This document shows, piece after piece, positions 51,768-61,700 of a stretch of DNA of 64,000 nucleotides (its first letter is position 1; each line of letters opens with the position of its first letter). The DNA comes from Streptomyces sp. NBC_00448 (GTDB lineage Bacteria > Actinomycetota > Actinomycetes > Streptomycetales > Streptomycetaceae). Both the position numbers and the translations under genes were made by a program. The notes below the pieces were generated by a model. That model did no database searches. It was not told where the DNA came from and saw only the letters and a list, made by a program, of their open reading frames with translations. The stretch covers positions 9,442,501 through 9,506,500 of the forward strand of contig NZ_CP107913.1 of NCBI RefSeq assembly GCF_036014115.1, in the 5' to 3' direction.

Positions 51768-53164
51768 CCACTGCCTCCGTGGTTCCCGGAGCCGGGACCG
51801 GCACCGAGGTGTGCCGGGTGACCGTCGTCGGCCCCGGCGGACAGGCCGACCTCGCGATCCCGGTCACGCTGCCGGTGTCGGCGCTGCTGCCCGTCCTCGT
51901 CGAGCACGTGGTCTCCGACGTGCGCGACCGCGGTGCGCCATGGGCGCTGCAACGCCTCGGCGAGGCACCGCTCGACCCGGACGGCACCCCCGCCGGGCTC
52001 GGCCTGCGGCACGGCGACGTGCTCCACCTGCGCCCGGCCGACGACCCGCTGCCCACCCTGCACTTCGACGACGTCGCCGACGGCGTCGCGCACGTCGTCG
52101 GCTCGCTGCCCGGCCGCTGGCGGCCCGAGCTGACCCGCGCGCTGGCCCTGACCATGGCCGCCCTGGCCGTCGTCATGCTCGCGCTGGCCCTGCTCAGCGC
52201 CGGCCCCGGCGACTTCGCCGGCTACGGCGCGGGCGTCGCCGCGGTGCTGTTCGCCGCCGCCTGCGCCACCGGCGCCCGGCTGGCCGCCGACCGGGCCGCG
52301 GTGGTGACCGCGGGGATCGCGGCGATGGCCATGGGCGGACTGGCCGGACTCGCCTTCCGCGCCGGCCCGCACGGCGGCTTCGACCCCGGCGTGCCGGGCC
52401 TGCTGGTCGCCACCGGCTGCGTCACCGCCGTCGCCGTCGCGCTGGTCGCCCTGCGCGCCATGCCGTTCCTGCTGCCCGGCACCGCGGTCGTCGTCGCCGC
52501 GGCCGCGGCCGCCGCCATCGGGCTGCGCGCCGCCTTCGACTGGCGGGCCGGCCAGGCCGTCGCCGTGGTCGGGGTCGGCCTGTTCGTCCTCGGCCACTTC
52601 GCCCCCCGGCTCTCGCTGCGCGCCGCCCGGCTGCGGGTGCCCCAACTCCCTCACAACGCAGCGGAGTTGCAGGAGGACGTCGACCCCGAGCCGCAGGAGC
52701 GGGTGGAGCGCCGGGTGCGGGCCGCCACGTCTTACCTGGACGCGCTCAGCCTCGGGTTCTCGCTCGCCTTCGCCGTCGTCTTCTGGTTCATGATCCGCGA
52801 ACACGGCTGGATCGGCTGGGCGTTGCCGCTCGTCCTCGGCGCCGCGGTGCTGCTGCGCGCCCGCGGCCTGGCCGGCACCCTCCAGCGGGTGCCCACCGTC
52901 ATCGCCGGCGGCGTCGGCCTGGCCCTGCTGCTCCTGCAGCAGTGGACCACCGGCGGCCCCGGCGAGCGCGGCATCGCCGCCGCGCTCCTGGTGCTCACCG
53001 CCGTCGCCCTGCTGGCCGGCGCCTGGCGACTGCCCTCCAGCCGCCTGCTGCCGGTCTGGGGCCACAGCGGCGACATCACCGAGATGCTCGTCGCGATGTC
53101 GCTGCTGCCCCTGCTCCTCCAACTCCTGCACGTCTACTCGCATGTGCGCGGACTGACGAGCTGA
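51764..53164 (+). CDS. eccD: Type VII secretion membrane protein EccD
   Basis: A 466-residue protein: an N-terminal ubiquitin-like domain (residues ~15-95, VCRVTVVGPGGQADLAIPV, LGLRHGDVLHLRP) followed by about eleven hydrophobic segments from residue ~120 (LALTMAALAVVMLALALLSAG on). This is the EccD architecture (YukD-like plus 11 TM), the channel-forming part of the ESX membrane complex. ATG start with CAGGAG upstream; coupled to the preceding small ORF by ATGA. Confidence 0.93.
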   Translation: MTTASVVPGAGTGTEVCRVTVVGPGGQADLAIPVTLPVSALLPVLVEHVVSDVRDRGAPWALQRLGEAPLDPDGTPAGLGLRHGDVLHLRPADDPLPTLHFDDVADGVAHVVGSLPGRWRPELTRALALTMAALAVVMLALALLSAGPGDFAGYGAGVAAVLFAAACATGARLAADRAAVVTAGIAAMAMGGLAGLAFRAGPHGGFDPGVPGLLVATGCVTAVAVALVALRAMPFLLPGTAVVVAAAAAAAIGLRAAFDWRAGQAVAVVGVGLFVLGHFAPRLSLRAARLRVPQLPHNAAELQEDVDPEPQERVERRVRAATSYLDALSLGFSLAFAVVFWFMIREHGWIGWALPLVLGAAVLLRARGLAGTLQRVPTVIAGGVGLALLLLQQWTTGGPGERGIAAALLVLTAVALLAGAWRLPSSRLLPVWGHSGDITEMLVAMSLLPLLLQLLHVYSHVRGLTS

Positions 53165-53191
53165 CGGACCGGAACCGAGAGGAGGACCCCC

Positions 53192-54532
53192 ATGCAGACC
53201 CGACGGGACCACGTCCAGGCGTACCAGTTCGCCGTCGGCCGGCTGGCCACCGCACTCGTCAGCGGCGACCCCGGCCGCGGCGACAGCCCCACCCGCCGCG
53301 CGTCGCTCGGCACCTTCTTCGGCGTGGGCATCGTCATCCTGCTGTGCGTGGGCTTCGGCGTCTACGGCCTGATCGCGCCGGCCCCCGACCACTCCTGGCG
53401 CGCCTCGGGCGCGTACATCGTGGAGAAGGAGACCGGCAACCGCTACCTGTACGTCGACGGCGAGCTGCGCCCGGTCCGCAACTACTCCTCGGTGCTGCTG
53501 CTCGCCCGCAACCCCACCGCGCACACCGTCTCCCGCCAGGACCTCGAAGGCATCCCGCACGGCACCGCGGTCGGCATCCCCGGCGCGCCCGACGAGGTCC
53601 CCGCCCCCTCCCAGGTGATCGGCGACGCCTGGACCCGCTGCCTGCGGCCGCAGTTCGCCGGCGGGCAGAGCATCGACTTCAGCCCCGCGGGCCGGACCAC
53701 GGCCTTCCCCGCCGACCGGCAGACGCTGCTCGTCGCCGCCGACGGCACCCGCTACCTGCTGTGGAAGGGCACCAAGTACCGCGTCCCCGACCAGGCGACG
53801 CTGGTCGCGCTCGGCCTGGACACCGACCAGCCGACCGCCGCCCCCGGCGACTGGCTCGCCGCGGTGCCCACCGGCCGCGCGCTGACCGCGGTCCGCCCCG
53901 CCGGACAGGGCAAGCCCGCCGGCACGGTCGCCGGACACGGCGTCACCGTCGGCCAGTTGTTCACCACCACCACGACGGCGGGCGAGCGGCACTACTACGT
54001 GATGACCCGCGGCGGGGTGGCCCGTACCAACGCCACCGAGTCCGCGCTGCTCGCCGCCGAGCCGCACGTTCCCCCACCCCTCCAGGTGCCCTCCTCCGCA
54101 CTGGCCGCCGTCCGCCTCACCGACGACCCCGAGATGGCCGGCGCGCTGCCGGACGTGACCGGCGCCCCCGCGGTGTCCACCGACGGCCAGACGGTGTGCC
54201 TGGCCCAGCACGTCGACGGCAGCGCCCTGGGCACGCAGGTCGTCCTCGAACGCGGGGACGCCGCCACCGGCAGCCGCGCCGTCCTCGTCGCGCCCGGCCA
54301 CGGCCTCGTGGTCAGCAGCCGCGAGGAGACGCTCAGGAAGGTCACCCACCCCAGGACCTACCTCGTCACCGACGACGGCACCGCCTACCGGCTGGCGAGC
54401 GACGACGTCACCGCCGCCCTCGGACTGTCGGGACTGGTCTCCCTGCTCCCCGACGACATGATCGCCCTGCTGCCGACCGGCCCCCTCCTGACGATGCCCG
54501 GCTCGACGAGCGCGGGAGGCGGCCGTGTTTAA
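53192..54532 (+). CDS. eccB: Type VII secretion protein EccB
   Basis: A 446-residue membrane protein: N-terminal MQTRRDHVQAYQFAVGRLA (the EccB cytoplasmic motif), a single membrane segment (~39-61), then a large extracytoplasmic part of EccB repeats (YIVEKETGNRYLYVDGELRPV, LVAADGTRYLLWKGTKYRV, TYLVTDDGTAYRLASDDV). Two cysteines (WTRCLRP and QTVCLAQ) fit the stabilising disulfide. ATG with GAGAGGAGG upstream. Its stop overlaps the next gene start by 8 bp. Confidence 0.93.
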   Translation: MQTRRDHVQAYQFAVGRLATALVSGDPGRGDSPTRRASLGTFFGVGIVILLCVGFGVYGLIAPAPDHSWRASGAYIVEKETGNRYLYVDGELRPVRNYSSVLLLARNPTAHTVSRQDLEGIPHGTAVGIPGAPDEVPAPSQVIGDAWTRCLRPQFAGGQSIDFSPAGRTTAFPADRQTLLVAADGTRYLLWKGTKYRVPDQATLVALGLDTDQPTAAPGDWLAAVPTGRALTAVRPAGQGKPAGTVAGHGVTVGQLFTTTTTAGERHYYVMTRGGVARTNATESALLAAEPHVPPPLQVPSSALAAVRLTDDPEMAGALPDVTGAPAVSTDGQTVCLAQHVDGSALGTQVVLERGDAATGSRAVLVAPGHGLVVSSREETLRKVTHPRTYLVTDDGTAYRLASDDVTAALGLSGLVSLLPDDMIALLPTGPLLTMPGSTSAGGGRV

Positions 54533-57500
54533 GGGCATCCGCGCGCTGCTGCCGCCCGGCCAGTCGCTCCAGTGCCGCGCCGTCGGCGACGCCCTGCTGA
54601 TCCAGCCCAGGGGCAGGACCGACCAGTCCGCCTGGCGGTTCGCCAACGCCCTGGCCCGCGACGACCAGCACACCGTCGTGGTCGTGGACGTCCCCGGCGT
54701 CGCCCCCGACACCGCGGCCGACGCGATGGCCCGGGCGCTCGCCGACAGCACCGGCAGCCTGCGCCTGGTCTTCGGCGGCGGCACCTCCGCGGAGATCCGC
54801 AGGGCCGGCCGGCGGATCGCCGAGGAACTCGGCACGGTCGTGGTGGTCCCCGACGGCGAGGTGCTGCCCACCGCGGGCGGCGGCCTCTACATCCCCGGCG
54901 GCCACGGCTCCGGCTGGCTGCGGCTGCGGCCCGGCCGCCCCTTCGAGCACGACTCCATGGGATTCCCCAAGCCGCGCTGGCAGTTCTCGATGATGGACCG
55001 GCCCTGGGTGACCAGCCCGTACGCCGTCGTCGAGCCGCTGCCCTGCGGAGTGTGGGTGCGCGGCGCGCTGCCGGACGCGGCGGACGACAACCGCCGCCGG
55101 CTCTTCGGCCGCCTCGCCATCGACCCCGACGTCATGACCGTCGTCCTGGGCTGCCCCGGCGGCCCGGCCGTACCGCTGGCGGACGTCGTACGGTTCTGGG
55201 ACACCGTGATGCCGACGACCCGCTCGCGCATCCGCTTCGTGCACTTCGGCCCCGTCGCGCTGCCCCAGGAGGGCGAGGCCCTCGGCCAGCAGCTCGCCGA
55301 CGCGCTGGAGCACCAGGTCGTCCTCTACACCGGCATGACCGACGACGACCGCGCGCCGTCCGACCCGGCCGGCCCGTCCGATTCGTCGGGCACCTCGCCG
55401 AACGGTGCCGCGCCGGACGGCGCCGAACGCACCGGCGGGCGCTCCGCCTTCGTCCGCGAACTCCTCTACAGCCCGCGCGGCACCGAAGGCGCCCCGCCGC
55501 CCGCGCTGGTCGGAGTGCGCGAACCGCTGCCCGGCTTCCAGCCGGTCGCCCCCGGTGTCTACGAGTACGCCTTCGACGCCGTGCTGGAGGTCGTCCAGAG
55601 CGGGCTGTGGATGCGCCCGCACACCGAACCCGACGACGGCGACGACGTCCGCAGGATCGCCGCCGCCCCCGGCGACCGGCTCTTCCTCTACCACCGCGGC
55701 ACCCCGGACATGGCCGCGCGCATGCGGGCGCTGGCCGAGGACGCGCTGTGGCGGCTCGGCGCCGACGCCCGCGGCGACTTCGTCCTGCGGCCCGCCGACG
55801 ACCCTGCCGTCGACACCGGCGCCTGGTACGCCGAGCCGATCGCCGTGTCCGACCCGCACGAAGCGGTGACGGCGGCGATCCCGCCGACCACCCGGCCCGC
55901 CGGCACCGCGCCCTGGGCGCCTGCGGAGGCGGCAACCGGTGCGGTGGGCAGTGCGGTTGATAACGTTGTCGGTGGTGGTGGTGGTGGTGGCGGGCTCGGG
56001 GTCGGGGCCGGTGTCGGGGCCGGCGAGAGCGTTCCTGGGGCTGTGGCGAACGAGTCCGCCGTGGCTCCTGCCGCTGAGCCGCGGCACGCTCCGGCCGCTC
56101 CGGCCACTCCCTTCCAGGCGGAGGTGTGGGCGTCCGCTGCCGAGGATCTGTCCGCACCCGCGTCCGCATCTGCGTCCCGGGCCGTCGCCGAGGAGCCGTC
56201 GAGTCCGCGGCCGTTGAGCGGCCTGACCGCCGAACTCGCCCTGCCCGACGGCTGGGTCACCTCGACCGCCACCGAGTCCGCCACGGCCGAGGGGGCGATC
56301 CCGGCGATGCCTTCCGCGCCTCCCGTCGCGGCGCGCGCCGAGGCGACGGTGACGGCCGGGGCCGCCGCGACCTCTTCGGGCGCCGCGACCGCCGACGGGG
56401 CTCTTCAGACGGCCACTTCCGTGTCGGCTGACCCAACAGGCACTGGAAGAGCGGAAGTTGGGGCGCCGCAGCAGGCTGCCGCTTCTCCCGTTCCTACGGT
56501 CATACGGCCGGAAGCTTCGGTAACGCCTCTCCTTGCGGGGCGCGCGGGTTCGGGTGAGCCGGACGCGTCAGGTGTAGCGGGCGCCTTGGCGACCGTAGCC
56601 GGCGCTGACGGTTGGGGTGTGCCTGGGTCGGCGGGGATTCCGCGTTCCGCTGCGACGGAGTCGGAGGCGGTGTCGGGTTCGCGCGCGGGGGTCGGTGCGG
56701 ATTCGGAGCGTGGGTCGCTTGCGGGTGGGGGTGCTGGGCCCGAGGGGTTTGCGGGCCGGGCTGCTGGTGCTGTCGCGGTTTCGCGCTCGTCGGGCTCGGA
56801 ACGGGGGCCGCGTGTGGAGGGGAGCGCTGGGCCCGAGGGGCCCGCCCGCCCGGCAAACGGCTCCGCCTCCGTACCGCCGGCGCCGTTGCCCGCTGCATCC
56901 GGGGCGGACGGTCACCCGTCGGTGCGCCGGCTCCCTCTTCCGCTGGCCCATCCGACCACGATCTTCCCGCCGTCGAGCGACAGCCCGCCGCCCGCCGCCG
57001 CTGGACCCATGCCTCCCGCGATGCCCTCGGCGACCCAGCCGGCGCCGGCCCCGCGGCCCGCACCCGTCCCCCCTGTAGCGCCTTCGACTTCCGGTGCGCT
57101 GCACGTGTCTGGCGCCGCGCCCGCACCCGTGCCCCCGGCCTCGGGCCCGTCCGTGAGTACGTCCCGGGGCGCAGTGCCCGCGCCGGGTGCCGCGCCCGGG
57201 TTCGTACCGCCGCCGGAGCCCACCCCGCCGGGTACACCAACTGCCGTGCTGCCAGGTGCCGCTGGGTCCCCTCGGGTGGCGCCGGAGGCCGCGGCACCAG
57301 TGCCGGCTGCTTCGGACGTCGGTGGGTCGGGGTCGTCAGCGGCCGTACCGGCACGTGCGTCAACTGCGTTGCCGCCGACCGCTGCTGGCCCGGAGTCTCG
57401 GGTCGCGCCGTTGGTGCCGCCAGCCGCGGCACCCGTGCCGTCTGCTCCCGACGCCGGTGGGCCCACGCCGGCGTCCGCCGCACCGCCTGGGACGTCAACT

Positions 57501-58778
57501 GCGCCGCCGCCAGCCGCTGCTGGGCTGCGCCCGCGGCCGGGCGCCGTGCCTCCGTCCGTGGCGGCGCCCTTGCCGCCGGGGTTGCCGCAGTCCGTGTCCG
57601 GTGCGCCGTCGCAGGTCCCAGTGGCGCCGGGGGCGTCGCAGCCCGCGCCGTCCACATCGGGCGGCGCGCCGACTCCGGCGCCGTCGGGCGCCGTTGGGCC
57701 CGCTCCCGTACCGCCGCCTGCCGCGCCGCGGCCGGTCGGGCTGCGGTTGGAGTCCGCGGGGGTGTACGCGGCGGCTCCGGTGGTGGCCGAACCCCCGCCC
57801 GCCGTCAGCGCGTTGGCGCCGCAGATGACCGTCGCGGCCGCCCCCGTACAACCGCCCGCCGCGCAGGCGCCCGTGGGGGTTCGCGTGCAGCCCGTGCCGA
57901 AGGGGGCCGCGTGCGCGGTGCCGCCGGAGCGGGGGATCGAGCGGGAGCGGGACTGGGTGCGCAAGACGTTCCGGGCGCAGTACGACGTGGCCGCGGGAAC
58001 GGTGGCGCGGGTGATGTCGGAGGTGCCCGGGCTGCGCAGCGCGAGCCGGGAGAAGGCGTCGGACGCGCTGATCGACCTGGTCGCCGTGCGCTTGTACCTG
58101 ACCGGGAACAGCGCGGGTGTGGACGAGTCCGTGCGGTCCGCGCGGGTCGGGCCGCATGTGCCGCTGGCGCGCTGCGTGGCCTCGGGGCTGCGCAGGCTGC
58201 CGTCGTACCGGGGCGCGGCCGTGCTGGGTGCGGAGCTGACCGACGCGGAACGGAGCTGGTACCGGGACGGGCGGCTGGTGACGGAGTGGTCGTTCTGCCC
58301 GGCGTTCGCGCTGCCGTCGCCGGACCTCCCGGCGGAGCCGCGGTTCGTGATCTGGTCGATGACCGCGCGGCGCACCGGCCTGCTGGACGCCGCGGTGCCC
58401 GACCGGGTGGTGTTCCTGCCCGGCACGACGTTCAAGGTGCTGCGCCCGGCCGGCACCGCGGGCGACCCGGTTCTGATCCGGGAGATGGCGGCGACCGAGA
58501 TCGGCGCGGACGGACGGGTGAAGCCCGGGCGCTCCGCGCTGGACGACCTCGCCCTGGAGAGCCTGGAGCGAGCCGTCGCCGCGCTGGCGAAGGCATCGGC
58601 GAGTACGCCGGCAGGCGCGTCGCCGAAGTCCCCGGCCGAGGCGGGCCGGGCCCCGGGGCCGCGGACCCCGCAGCCGCAGACTCCGCCCGGCCTGATGGCC
58701 GCCGCGCCCCGGCCGCGCGCCGGAGCCGGCCCGAATGCACCCGCGCAGGGCGCGACTCACGAGGGAGCGACGCTGTGA
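54525..58778 (+). CDS. Large ESX-associated protein with ADP-ribosyltransferase-like C-terminal domain
   Basis: A 1417-residue protein in three parts. Residues ~1-460: an N-terminal region of repeated alpha/beta elements (QHTVVVVDVPGVAPDTAADA, LRLVFGGGTSAEI, GTVVVVPDGEVLPT, GRPFEHDSMGFPKPRWQF), family not recognised. Residues ~460-1135: a Pro/Ala/Ser/Thr-rich linker. Residues ~1136-1350: a domain with LPSYRGAAVLGAELT, RFVIWSMTARRTGLLD and PDRVVFLPGTTFKVL, the arginine, S-T-S-like and third motifs of arginine-type ADP-ribosyltransferases; the catalytic E-x-E position reads P-D-R, so the enzyme is probably inactive. No signal peptide or WXG. GTG start overlaps the eccB stop. Likely an ESX accessory or effector; function unknown. 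Confidence 0.7.
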   Translation: MFKGIRALLPPGQSLQCRAVGDALLIQPRGRTDQSAWRFANALARDDQHTVVVVDVPGVAPDTAADAMARALADSTGSLRLVFGGGTSAEIRRAGRRIAEELGTVVVVPDGEVLPTAGGGLYIPGGHGSGWLRLRPGRPFEHDSMGFPKPRWQFSMMDRPWVTSPYAVVEPLPCGVWVRGALPDAADDNRRRLFGRLAIDPDVMTVVLGCPGGPAVPLADVVRFWDTVMPTTRSRIRFVHFGPVALPQEGEALGQQLADALEHQVVLYTGMTDDDRAPSDPAGPSDSSGTSPNGAAPDGAERTGGRSAFVRELLYSPRGTEGAPPPALVGVREPLPGFQPVAPGVYEYAFDAVLEVVQSGLWMRPHTEPDDGDDVRRIAAAPGDRLFLYHRGTPDMAARMRALAEDALWRLGADARGDFVLRPADDPAVDTGAWYAEPIAVSDPHEAVTAAIPPTTRPAGTAPWAPAEAATGAVGSAVDNVVGGGGGGGGLGVGAGVGAGESVPGAVANESAVAPAAEPRHAPAAPATPFQAEVWASAAEDLSAPASASASRAVAEEPSSPRPLSGLTAELALPDGWVTSTATESATAEGAIPAMPSAPPVAARAEATVTAGAAATSSGAATADGALQTATSVSADPTGTGRAEVGAPQQAAASPVPTVIRPEASVTPLLAGRAGSGEPDASGVAGALATVAGADGWGVPGSAGIPRSAATESEAVSGSRAGVGADSERGSLAGGGAGPEGFAGRAAGAVAVSRSSGSERGPRVEGSAGPEGPARPANGSASVPPAPLPAASGADGHPSVRRLPLPLAHPTTIFPPSSDSPPPAAAGPMPPAMPSATQPAPAPRPAPVPPVAPSTSGALHVSGAAPAPVPPASGPSVSTSRGAVPAPGAAPGFVPPPEPTPPGTPTAVLPGAAGSPRVAPEAAAPVPAASDVGGSGSSAAVPARASTALPPTAAGPESRVAPLVPPAAAPVPSAPDAGGPTPASAAPPGTSTAPPPAAAGLRPRPGAVPPSVAAPLPPGLPQSVSGAPSQVPVAPGASQPAPSTSGGAPTPAPSGAVGPAPVPPPAAPRPVGLRLESAGVYAAAPVVAEPPPAVSALAPQMTVAAAPVQPPAAQAPVGVRVQPVPKGAACAVPPERGIERERDWVRKTFRAQYDVAAGTVARVMSEVPGLRSASREKASDALIDLVAVRLYLTGNSAGVDESVRSARVGPHVPLARCVASGLRRLPSYRGAAVLGAELTDAERSWYRDGRLVTEWSFCPAFALPSPDLPAEPRFVIWSMTARRTGLLDAAVPDRVVFLPGTTFKVLRPAGTAGDPVLIREMAATEIGADGRVKPGRSALDDLALESLERAVAALAKASASTPAGASPKSPAEAGRAPGPRTPQPQTPPGLMAAAPRPRAGAGPNAPAQGATHEGATL

Positions 58779-61700
58779 ACCGGCAAGTGCTAGTGGTCTC
58801 CCCGGACCGGCCGGGCGCGTACCGGTCGCTGACCGAGGCGCTCGCGGACGCCGCCGAGGGCGCGCTGATCACGGTGGGCCCCGGCCGCTACGAGGAGGCC
58901 CTGCACCTGGTGCGCACGGTCACCCTGGCCGCCGACGGCGCCGGCGGCACGGCCCAGGTGCACGCCCCAGCGGGCAGCACCGTCGTCGTGGACGCGGAGG
59001 CCGTGCAGATGTCCGGGCTGCTGCTCAGCGGCGCCGACCCGGACGCGCCGGTGCTCGACGTGCGCCGCGGGCAGGCCGCGCTGGACGGCTGCCGGGTGGC
59101 GGGCGAGGCGTGGACGGCGGTGCTGGCGTGGGACGCGGGCACGGTGGCGCTGCGCGACTGCCAGGTCACCAACTCCCTTGGCGCGGGTGTGGTGTTGACG
59201 TCCGGTGGCGGCAACGTCGTGGAGCGGACCACCATCTCCGAGGCCGGCTCGTCGGCCGTGGTCGTCGCCGAGCAGGGTCGGCTCACGCTGCGCTCGTCCA
59301 CCCTGGACCGCGCCGCGGGCAACGGCCTGTGCGTCAACGGCCGTGGCGCCGTCGTCGTCGAGGCCACCCGGATCACCGGCAGCGGCAAGCCCGCGCTCGC
59401 CGTCGAGCAGGACGGCCGGGCCGAGTTGAGCCGTGTGGAGGTGACGGGCAGCGCCGGCCTGGACGCGTACCTCGCCAGCACCGCCGACGTCACCTTGGCC
59501 GACTGCGTGTTCACCGGGTCCCGGGGCGAGTCGGTGTACGTCAAGGAGTGCGCGCCGATCCTGCGCGACTGCGTGATCACCGGAGCGGCCCAGGTCGCTC
59601 TGCACGCGGCGGCCGGCGCCCGGCCGGTGCTGGAGCGCTGCCGGATCGACGCCACCCCGGTGGGCGTGCTGACCGAGGACGGCGCCGAGGTCACCGCGAC
59701 CGAACTGACCGTGCGGAACGCCGCGACGGCCGCGGTGCGGCTGGGCGGCGGTGCGGCCCGGCTGACCCGGCTGTCGGTCGCCGACGGCGGCCCCGCCGTG
59801 CAGGCGCTCGGCGGCGCGCGGCTGGACGTCGACGAGGCCGACGCCACCGCGAGCGGGACCGTAGGCATCGAGTTGGGGCAGGGGGTACGGGCCCGGCTGT
59901 CCGAGGTGCGGCTGCGCGTGGGCGGCGGCTGCGCGCTCGCCCTGGCGGACTCCGCCCACGCCGAACTGGACGGCTCGACCGTCGAGGGCGGCGGCGTCGT
60001 CATCGGCGCGGACAGCGAACTGACGGCCCGGGACAGCGAGTTCAGCGGCTCCGACGGGGACGGCCTGCGGGTCGCAGGCGGCACGCTCACCGCCGTCGGC
60101 TGCCGGGTGCACGGCGCCCGGGGCGACGGCGTGCACCTCGCCGCCGCCTCCCGCGCGGAGCTGAGCAACTGCACCGTCTTCGACAACGCCGGCGAGGGCA
60201 TCCGCTCGGAGACCGCCGAGCCGGTCGGCGTCCACGACTGCGAGGTGCGCGACAACTCCGCGGTGGGCGAACGCCGTTCGGGCACCGGGCGCGTTGGAGG
60301 CAGCGGCCCGGGCGCGGGCGGCAAGGAGCTGACGGCCACGTCGGCCGCCGGCGGCGGCGCCGCGGGCCCGGGTCCGGCGGTGACGGCCACCGGCGGCACG
60401 GGCGCCGGCCCGCTCGCCGAACTCCAGTCGCTGGTCGGCCTGGAGAGCGTCAAGCGCGAGGTCACCGGCCTGATCGACCTCAACAAGATGACCAAGCGGC
60501 GGATGGAGATGGGCCTGCCCATGCCGCCGATGAGCCGGCACCTGGTCTTCGCCGGCCCGCCCGGCACCGGCAAGACGACGGTGGCCCGCCTCTACGGCGC
60601 GGTGCTGGCCGAGTTGGGCATCCTGCGGCAGGGCCACATCGTGGAGGTGGCCCGCGCCGACCTGGTCGCGCAGATCATCGGCGGCACCGCCATCAAGACC
60701 ACCGAGGTCTTCACCAAGGCACTCGGCGGCGTGCTCTTCATCGACGAGGCGTACACCCTGACCAACCAGTCCCGCGGCTCGGGACCGGACTTCGGCCAGG
60801 AAGCCGTCGAGACGCTGATGAAGCTGATGGAGGACCACCGCGACGAGATCGTGGTCATCGTCGCCGGCTACTCGGCGCAGATGGACCAGTTCCTCGCCTC
60901 CAACCCCGGCATGGCGTCCCGCTTCGCGCGGACCATCGAGTTCCCCAACTACGAACCGGACGAACTCGTCACCATCGTGCGGGGGTTGTGCGGCAAGCAC
61001 TACTACGAACTCGACGACGGCGCCCTGGAGGCGCTGAACCGCTACTTCGTGGACGTGCCCAAGGGCGACACCTTCGGCAACGGCCGGGTGGCCCGCAAGA
61101 TCTTCGAGGAGATGATCGGCCGCCAGGCCACCCGGCTGTCCGCCCAACCCCACCAGGACGACAGCGCGTTGAGCGTCCTGACCGGCGAGGACGTGACCGA
61201 GCTGCCCGGCACCCCGGCCGCCGGCGACGGCGACCCCGAGCTGCCCGAGCTGCCCGGACTGCGCCGGCTGGCCGCCATCACCGGCCTGGACACCGCCCGT
61301 TCGGCGCTGCGCACCCGGCTGCGCGCCCTGGCGGCCGCCCAGCAGCGGCCCGGCACGCGCCCCGAACCGCTGTCCGCCCGGGCCAACGTCGTGCTCGAAG
61401 GCCCGCCCGGCAGCGGCCGCCGCGCCCTCGCCGCGCTCTACGGGCGCTGCCTGGCCGAGCTGGGGCTGCTGCCCACCGGCGCCACCCGGCACATCCGGCT
61501 CTCCTCGCTGCCCGCCCGCTGGGCCGAACAGCCCCTGCTGCGGCTGGCGTCGGCGCTGGAGGAGAACGCCGGCGGGGTGCTCGTACTGGAGTGGACCGAG
61601 GCGTTCGAGCAGCGCAGCCCGCAGTCCCGCGAGGCCGTGCTCAACGCGCTCGCCCGGATCGTCATCGTGCCCGGCGACACCGTGCTGGCGCTCATCGGCA

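Noticed and set aside
55970..57900. Possible recombination or frameshift in the repetitive Ala/Pro region of the 1417-residue protein
   Set aside because: The frame stays open throughout and both flanking domains are in the same frame; low complexity alone explains the look.
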